Below, piece after piece: positions 55,551 to 64,000 of a stretch of DNA of 64,000 nucleotides. The stretch comes from Albula goreensis (Eukaryota; Chordata; Actinopteri; Albuliformes; Albulidae), in the NCBI GenBank assembly GCA_022829145.1, contig CM040742.1, positions 7,437,538 to 7,501,537 on the forward strand, in the 5' to 3' direction. Every line of letters starts with the position of its first letter. Positions within the stretch are counted from its first letter, which is position 1. Both the position numbers and the translations under genes were made by a program. The notes under the pieces were generated by a model, which was not told where the DNA came from, did no database searches, and saw nothing but the letters and a program-made list of their open reading frames with translations.

Positions 55551-58358
55551 AACAAAAATTGCAAACTGTGTATACAACAATAGTGTAATAGTTTGCTGCT
55601 CTAGTGTGTAAATAACTCTTTTATATATTTTATTGAAATTTTATTTTGCTGTTAATTGAGGCCATTTGCAAACATCCAATAAGCTTGTCACCATTGCGCT
55701 ACAGTACTGTTAATAATTTTATAGGTCTTATTTCCTTAAATGGTTTTATTCATTACATATAAAGTAAAACCTCAGAGATATCAGTTTAAAGTATTTTAAT
55801 CCTTTATTGGTTGAAATCGCAGCCTCCCTTAGTACCACCTATTGCTGCCTTACCTTTTAGTCTACCCCGATTTGGTAACTACCCACCAATAATCAAAGCT
55901 GTAGCAGAATTTTCTGTATACTTCTGTAACACAGGAAAATATCTCAGGTCAGCACTTATCAGTTACCGGAGAACCTAGCGAGGACCTACAATGCTGTCTT
56001 TGGCGCTCAAGAAAATGTTACAAACTAGCTTGAAATGTCAAAAGTAAATAACATATGGGTGTATAATCAGAGAAACAGGACGTTACCGACTGAGAAAGTG
56101 CTTGAGGGATATTTGGATAAGACTGCTGGGGAGGTGAGGAAGCTCCTGAGAACCTTGTAAGATGGAGAGGCAGTTTATCGATGAGCAGGCTGCTTCTGAC
56201 ATATCAAACTATGCATTTAAATGTATGTTTTATGCTGGACTGTAGATACCATTTTTCTTAACTCATGTTAAGCTCAGCTTTTCAATGGACCTCCATGTTA
56301 TGTTTCTAATTATTTCAAATTCCTGTTATGGATAAGAACTGTAAACCCGTGATAATAGATATAGTGATAGAATCGGTTTATGCATTTTATTCTTATTGCT
56401 AGAAAGCAAGCTAGTCAGCTTGATTTAGGCTACTACTGTTTTACCATTTACCTGGCTCTTAACATAGATTTGTGTAACCATCAGTTTAATCATTTAGATG
56501 ACTTAGAATTTCTTAGCCAGCTGTATTATTTTTTAAAATAATGCCAAGACATGTCCCTATTATGACCTATTTATGATATTATTTTGAATTTTTTAGCCAT
56601 GGAAATTATAATAGCATTTTCAGTTTAATTTTTGCATAAGGGTTTGAAATGTATTAGGTACAACTGGGACTGTATGTCTGGGTTTTTACACATCTGTTTT
56701 AACATGTATCTATGATGGCTGAATCTCTGGGTTTTTTACTGTATATGTATGTAAATAATTTTTAAAAATGATTTATGAGACTCTGCTGCACTCAATATAA
56801 TACAAAGTCTGTCTATAGTTGTAGAATCCCGGAATGTGACACCTCTTCCTGGTAGCAGGCCACCTGAAAGGTCATTTTTCAGCTCTGCCACCTAAATGTG
56901 AGAAGATGATCTGAAACCAATCCCCTGCCCTTGTGTAGACAAGATAAGTATACAAAGTACCCCATAAGAACAGGAACCCACATGCATCCTGTTTGGACAA
57001 TCGGCCCTCACTGCTGCCTGGCGACCAGTAAAGCATCAAATCAGGGTTCATAGAATAAACGACTGTTTTGATAGGTGGCTCAGAGGCATGGTACCTCCCG
57101 GGCATGTCCACGTTCTTTTTCCCATAAACCTTCAGTGTTGGCTTTCAGCAGGACTTGAGGTTTTGTGTCCCAGCACACTGCTCCCTCTGAACTTCCCGCT
57201 GTGAAGTGTGAAGGGGAGAGTGGATATGTCCTCACCCACACTCTACTGCTGTCAGGCAGAGGCATCCCCCACCTGGTCCCCCCAACCCCCACCGCCCCCC
57301 CCCCCGAGCCCCCTACACTGACAGCACGGTCCTCCTACAGCGTATGAAAAGGTCACAAAGGTGTCACCAGTGCTTCAGATTTGATGCTCCACATGGGGCT
57401 TTGGACAGATGCTGTGTTGTCTCCCCCTCCCCTCCCCCGACACCGATAAATGTCACCCTCCGGGAGGAGGACAGGAATCACAGCAAATTAGACATTAACA
57501 TGAGCAAGTATAATGCCCTGCTGGACCAACAGTATTTAACTGTTTTTGGGCTAGTGGAATAATGCACAGTTCATCATGCTGTGCTCCGGTTTGTCCTCAG
57601 GCTGGTCTTCCTGATCGAGTCTGTGTCTGATATTTTTGACGGTGTGAATGCAAAAGAAGATTTGAAGAAGCGAAAGATGTGTGCTCTATGTTCTCTGTTC
57701 CCAAGGACACCCATAGCTATGGTACACAAGCTCCTGTTTTAGAAGGATTGCATGTTTACTGCAGTAATTGTTAAATAACCTTTACCACCAAGCAACAGAA
57801 GGTATCGGCAAAACATCTATGGTAAGCATACCAAAGGCACACTTGCTGTCTCAGCCGCTGAGCCTGTGAAGGTTTTGCAAAGACACCGAATTGCATCAGC
57901 AGTCAGTGACGACCTTGATTCCTTAAATTATGCCCAGACTTCAGACTCTTGAATTTTGCATACCTTCTCCATCCCCTTCTAAGGCACTGTGACTGAGAGT
58001 GTAACTGCAAAGAGGCGGGTGGAAGCCACTTCAACGTGATGAAGAGCATGCCGGAGGATGTGACTGACTTCAGCCGTGCTTTGTACCCCACTAGTGTGCT
58101 GCTACTTGGCCAGCACCAGGGATGCAGATGGTGCACTATTGTCACAACGCATTATTGGGCTCAGCAGGAGGCTCTACCCTCTGGCACGGACTACATCTCC
58201 CAGTCCCTCTCAGCAGGTGTCAGGATGGGCATGCTATCCCATCATGCACTGGGGGAACTCACTGGCTGACCTCCTCAGCACAGGCTGCTGCCAGAGAGTT
58301 GCCTATATCTAGGGCACATGTGTCAAATCACGTGATTATGATTTATTATATATATACG

Positions 58359-58382
58359 CACACACACACACACTCACACATG
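58359..58382 (+). repeat. CA microsatellite
   Basis: A short CA run preceded by TATATATA. Confidence 0.9.
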
Positions 58383-58730
58383 TTTACAAGTATGTAGTCT
58401 TAATATTTTTTTCAGGTCTTATGTAAATGAAGAAGACAAGAGTGTATTTGAAGAATACACTCCAAGTTATTGTTTGCACATAGAAAGCACCATTTAATGC
58501 TTTAAGGGATTAAATAGGCGATTCAGTTGTCTTCCATCATCACTTTATTAGTTGCAGTTGTCCAATGGTTATAATGTAATACCAGTCAGTAAACTGATTA
58601 GCATCTAAATAACCCTCATACTTCAAGGTCTACAGTTTGGTTCCCAACTTTCAGATCACATTCCTATCACGATTCTTTAAAGTATTTAAAGTTTCCTTTA
58701 ACTTTTCTTTGGACTTTTAACATTTTTTTA

Positions 58731-59040
58731 GGTTGCTCAGTGGTTAGCACTGTAGCCTCACCACAAGAAGGACCCAGGGTTGATTTCTGCCATGTCCAGG
58801 CCCTTTCTGTTTTCCTTGTGGCTCTGGGTTCTCTCTGGGTTCACTGGTTTTCTCCCACAGTCCAAAGCTGTACAGGTTAGGGGGACTGGACTTGGCAAAT
58901 TGCCCATAGGTGTGTGCATGTGTTTGCCTGTGATGGACTGGCAACCTGTCTCCCTGCCTTTTGCCTGGTGCATTCTGGGCTGGGTTTCAGCCTCCAATGA
59001 CCCTGGATTGGATGAAACAGGAGTTTATAATGGAAGGATA
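58731..59040 (+). mobile_element. near full-length V-SINE-type tRNA-derived SINE
   Basis: The tRNA-like head GGTTGCTCAGTGGTTAGCAC, then TGTAGCCTCACCACAAGAAG, a degraded B box (GGGTTGATTTCTGCC), and the conserved V-SINE body TTTTCTCCCACAGTCCAAAG, AAATTGCCCATAGG and GTGATGGACTGGCAACCTGT, ending in TGCATTCTGGGCTGGGTTTC and ...CCCTGGATTGGATGAA. Order and spacing fit a 300-bp V-SINE. The same family is present in reverse at 18503. Confidence 0.85.
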
Positions 59041-59478
59041 TAGTGTGTCAGACCAGCTTGTGCACAATATTATAGACGCTTTTTGGTGTGTTGCAGTACG
59101 TTTTTGACAAATATCAACCCTGTAGCAACATTTCTACAGTGGTGTTTTTAACACCTCAATCTCTAGATTAAACATAACCTAATGTAAAAGTACTAAACTC
59201 AGATAGACAGCATTTTAAGAATGTTAGTGGTATCTGAAAAATATGAGAATACAGTATGTTATCAACTTGTCAAAACTTACAAACAGTTTTTAAAACATTA
59301 GTCTGGAATGGTACAAATTAGATGCTCTTGGTAGCAGTTGTGTTTGAGTAATGTAAAATAATGTGAAATAAACGCTGCTGATCCTCAGTTTGGTCGCTGT
59401 CAGGGCTTCTGCCTTCCAGAACCTTCTCTGTCCATTATTACTGCCCCACTTCTCTAACACACCTATTCCTTTTTTCAG

Positions 59479-59520
59479 GATTGCACAGTGTACGAGACGG
59501 AAAACAAGATCCTCCATGTG
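59479..59520 (+). CDS. cnksr2: cnksr2 coding exon 5 (42-nt small exon)
   Basis: A 14-codon exon coding for residues 174-187, DCTVYETENKILHV, which ends the CRIC domain. The pyrimidine-rich acceptor CCTTTTTTCAG ends at 59478 and the donor GTGAGT starts at 59521. Both borders are in phase 0, so skipping the exon would remove 14 residues without shifting the frame. The peptide matches what I recall of mammalian CNKSR2 exactly and differs from CNKSR3, which makes it the best diagnostic for the paralogue. It is too short to appear as an independent open frame and was found by the known order of the protein. Confidence 0.97.
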
Positions 59521-60216
59521 GTGAGTCCATCTCCGCCGCCCTGTTTTCTTCACTTCCTTCATATCCAGTGCTGAAATCTGGCATGCGTGTAAAATACTCT
59601 AAATGCCTTGGCCGTGTTTTAATACTGTGTGGGAAGCGAATGGAAGGCTACCTTCTGGTACCTGAACTCCCGCTCTTCACTTGGCGGAATCAACCTGAAA
59701 TATTTATTAGGTTGTGTGCATAAATCATTCTGCTGACAAGGGTTGTTGAAAGGGAAGAGAGGTCACTCTCAGGGGGTCGTGAAGAGTTATCGAAGGAAAA
59801 GGGGAAAGTAAACGGTGGAATGAATCTGGCCAGAATGGCTTTCCTTTGGCTCACTTTATCATGCCTAAATGGGCCGCACGTTCCAAACGCTCTGAACATT
59901 CGCTACATTATTGAATGAAATCAGCTTTTTACCCCAGTCTACAAGATTTTAAATTCATTAATTATTACCAAAGGAAAGAGTTACTGAAAGCAGGATTCTT
60001 AGTCATGCATTCTGCACGATTCTGTAGAGAAAGTACAGCCAGTTCCACTTCATGGGTCTGTAAAAGCACTCTCCAGCTTTTACTCACATTCTGCTCTTTG
60101 TTTCTGAGCTCAGTATGACAGGTTTCATTTACTTTTGCTTATTGCCCTGAATAAGTATTTTGTCCTATACATATGTAAATACATATATTGCTTTTAAGGA
60201 AACTGCAAAAGGGCAC

Positions 60217-60421
60217 ATGTGCATGCGTGTGTGTGTGTTTGTGTGTGTGTGCGTGTGTGTGTGTATGTTTGTGTGTTTGTGTGTGTGTGCGTGTGTATGC
60301 GTGTGTGTGCATGTATGTGTGTGTGTGTACGTGCGTGAGTGCATTTGTGTGTATGCGTGTTTGTGTGTGTGTGTTTGTGTATGTGTGAGTGTCTGTGTGT
60401 GCGTGCATGTGTGTGTGTGTT

Positions 60422-60465
<44 letters not shown>
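60217..60465 (+). repeat. 250-bp imperfect GT tract
   Basis: GT repeats with regular C, A and TT interruptions, the purest part being 60431-60464. All Val/Cys-rich (+) and His/Thr-rich (-) open frames between 60139 and 60729 are artefacts of it. Confidence 0.97.
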
Positions 60466-60635
60466 GGCGGTGCTTGTGGGTCTTGGTGTACCATGGAGTT
60501 GGTGTTGTGTGTGTTCACTCCTCTTCCCTTCTCCACTGTTTTGTTCAGCATTCCTGTCTCACAGTCAGGGACGGGCCAGCTGAGGCCTGACCCATTTGCT
60601 GCTCTCTCCTGCACTGCATATCATGGTCACAGCGA

Positions 60636-60712
60636 GCACACACACATGGACACACACAAACTGACACACAGACACACACATACACACACACAAGCACACA
60701 GACATGCATGCA
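60636..60712 (+). repeat. imperfect CA tract
   Basis: CA-rich sequence of opposite sense to the GT tract 170 bp upstream. The two can pair in a transcript. Confidence 0.93.
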
Positions 60713-61172
60713 CATCATTTACTTCTTGACACCAAGTCCCATGAACACTGTCCAGCACAGCACTGGACCTATTTTAAAATTGTAACTTTTGGTCTTGTTT
60801 TTGTTTGTGGATAAACCTGCACATGTCTCTGACTGCATCAACAACAGGAAGTTCTATGTATGTCAGTGTATGAGTGAGAGCACATACTGTCCAGGTGCCC
60901 CAAGGGCAACTGTAGGGCTCATACAAAGGCATATGCACATACATGCACTTGCACACATACTAACAGGAATGCACACATATATATGTGTATATGCTCTTAA
61001 ACACACATTCACCACAGTACACACATATATGGGTTATTCATCAGTCCATTCCCGCATATTTCTCCGAAACAGCGTTTTCAAGCTCTCCGGGTCCACAGTG
61101 CTCGTTCAATAATGCAAATCCTCACTGCTGTGTTCTACTTCCCTCGGGAATTCCTGCCTACAGCAATCAGAT

Positions 61173-61236
61173 GAGGGAGAGAGTGAGAGGGAGAGAGAAA
61201 GAGAGAGTGTGTGAGAAATAAAAAAAGAGAGAGAGA
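61173..61236 (+). repeat. GA-rich tract
   Basis: An imperfect AG repeat with a TGTGTGAG interruption and an A run. Confidence 0.9.
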
Positions 61237-62833
61237 TGTTGATTTGTGTATGTGTCCTGCTTTTCTGAAGGAGTAAATATTGAGATTTTTTCAACAGAGA
61301 TGTCTGTGCAGAAAGAAGTAAGAAAGTCTGGTAATTAACAAAAAAATTACAATGTAATCATTACCATTACCATTACAAGTAATAAATAATAATCATAATA
61401 GGAAGAACAAGAAGAGGAAGAGGTATCGTAACGTACAGCAAATGTACATAGAATGAATTTAACTACATTAAACATTAGATACAGTAATATCATGATTCTA
61501 ATTTTAACACATGGTCATTTTTTCACATAGCTTAGTGCGTTTTCAGAATTCTGTGGGATATATTTAGCATAAAATTGCATGTATGTAAGACATAATGATT
61601 GCCAACAAGCCATTGGCACCCTACATAATTCATACATGCATTATTTGGACATTCTAAATAGCCCTTACATTGTGGGTTTAATATAAATGTTAATGCTTAA
61701 TTTAACATTCTTTTACATATGATTCCCTTAATGTTTATGGATTTTTCCAGTCTCCCTATGAATGCCAGTGGTTTATCTGTAGAACCTGCTGACCATTATT
61801 TTCTGCTGAGCGTCTAACATACAGAAACACCAGCATCCTTTTCCTCATCGGCCCATTAATCAATGAAGATGAGCTATGGCGTTGGAGAGGTGCTGTTCTC
61901 CTCACAAGATGAATAGGCTTAATCCTGTAATTGCTAATTAAAAAGCCGGTCAGAATCTTGGATTATTTCATGCAGCGCTTGAAATTTCTTGTTGATTTTG
62001 AAAATGCATGGGGGAGAGCAGGCGTCCAGCGGACTGATCGCTATCTCTAATGACTACATTTCACTGTGAGCTATGGGATGCTTGAAAAGATGCAAAAGCA
62101 AGCAGGTCCAATGCATGCTGGCGTCAACAAAGCCCGTTTGTGTGTGTAATTAATGGGTATACTTACCTATGTTTGCTGGAACAGAAAACTTACAGAATAC
62201 ATTATGAACATGTCATCCCAACAAAGATGTGAATACTGCATGATTAAAAAAAAAAAAAAACATTTTGCACTCGCTACATTTTTAATTAAAGTGCCTGTTT
62301 ACACTAGCATTATATGTTTGCCGAGGTGACAATCTCATTACGTTGCCATTAATACAATACCAGCTTATTAAAAATTCAGGCTAAGTAATATCGTTCTTGC
62401 AAGTGGAGCATCACACCCAGGACACGTACCCTTAAGAGCTTGGTTACAAAGACAAATCCAAGACTGTGCTCCACTCTCCCTCTGCTTCTTTTGCTCTATC
62501 CATGGAGTGATCTAACCCTCGCCAATAGAATAAAGGGCTAGGATTATGAGCATGGGACACATTGCTTCCATTTCTGATATCTTGTATTACTACTGGCTTC
62601 TCCAGACAGGTTTGATCTTGGGCTCTGATGGCACTCAGGAGAAGGTGATATAATGGATATATCCAGTAGATATCCAGCAGAGAAAGCTTATTCCTTTCAC
62701 ATCAGCAGCCTCTCGAACGGCAGGCCTGGGCACGATAGCGTCGATATACAGGGAGATGAACGATTTCCCAAGCCAGGCCCAGCCTCCATGTGTGAAGATG
62801 ATGAGGTCATGAGCAGTGCTGTTACTGAACTGA

Positions 62834-64000
<1,167 letters not shown>

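Noticed and set aside
57601-57743. 47-codon frame after an acceptor-like TTTGTCCTCAG in intron 4 (starts LVFLIESVSDIFDG)
   Set aside because: Does not match CNKSR2 between residues 173 and 174, where exon 4 joins exon 5 directly. It ends in a stop and has no donor. An alternative terminal exon cannot be excluded, but there is no support for one.
60139-60729. Cys/Val-rich and His/Thr-rich frames
   Set aside because: Translations of the GT and CA tracts on the two strands.

Overview
The window looks like vertebrate nuclear DNA, most likely from a ray-finned fish. The only recognisable host gene is the 5' part of cnksr2 (connector enhancer of kinase suppressor of Ras 2) on the + strand. Six coding exons join in frame into the first 227 codons: exon 1 11323-11386, exon 2 44370-44533, exon 3 53787-53989, exon 4 54361-54448, exon 5 59479-59520 and exon 6 62990-63109. 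All have canonical GT/AG borders and compatible phases. Together they encode the SAM domain (about residues 9-75), the CRIC domain (about 84-178) and the linker up to the edge of the PDZ domain. The PDZ, DUF1170, PH and C-terminal parts lie beyond the window. Lineage is inferred from tRNA-derived SINE types and hAT/mariner elements typical of fish, large introns and abundant dinucleotide repeats. The species, and whether this is an a or b paralogue, cannot be told from the sequence.

Layout. 1-11322 is upstream DNA with no host gene I can support. It holds a degraded 1.8-kb hAT transposon (1527-3329, 8-bp target duplication), a long GT/AT microsatellite (4235-4343) and a GA tract about 195 bp before the start codon. 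Intron 1 (11387-44369) is 33 kb, with SINE fragments, three inverted-repeat (foldback) elements, several microsatellites, a possible minus-strand pseudogene (39551-39898) and a CpG-dense island (about 41340-41830) 2.5 kb before exon 2. The island is a good candidate for an alternative promoter. Intron 2 (44534-53786) has a degenerate 40-bp minisatellite, a 320-bp CT tract with higher-order structure, a 154-bp hAT MITE with an 8-bp target duplication, and regulatory-looking blocks including a clean RFX X-box. Intron 3 is only 371 bp. Intron 4 has a mariner-type MITE and a near full-length tRNA-derived SINE. Intron 5 has a 250-bp GT tract followed by an opposite-sense CA tract. Intron 6 is cut by the window edge.

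The biology is that of one neuronal scaffold gene whose short N-terminal exons are spread over more than 50 kb. SAM and CRIC act as protein-interaction modules in Ras/Raf/MAPK and Rho-family signalling at the membrane and synapse. I found no operon, CRISPR, phage or other prokaryotic system, and no convincing undescribed gene system. The most useful leads are the intronic CpG island, the RFX-site block, the transposons with intact target duplications, and the unidentified minus-strand fragment.
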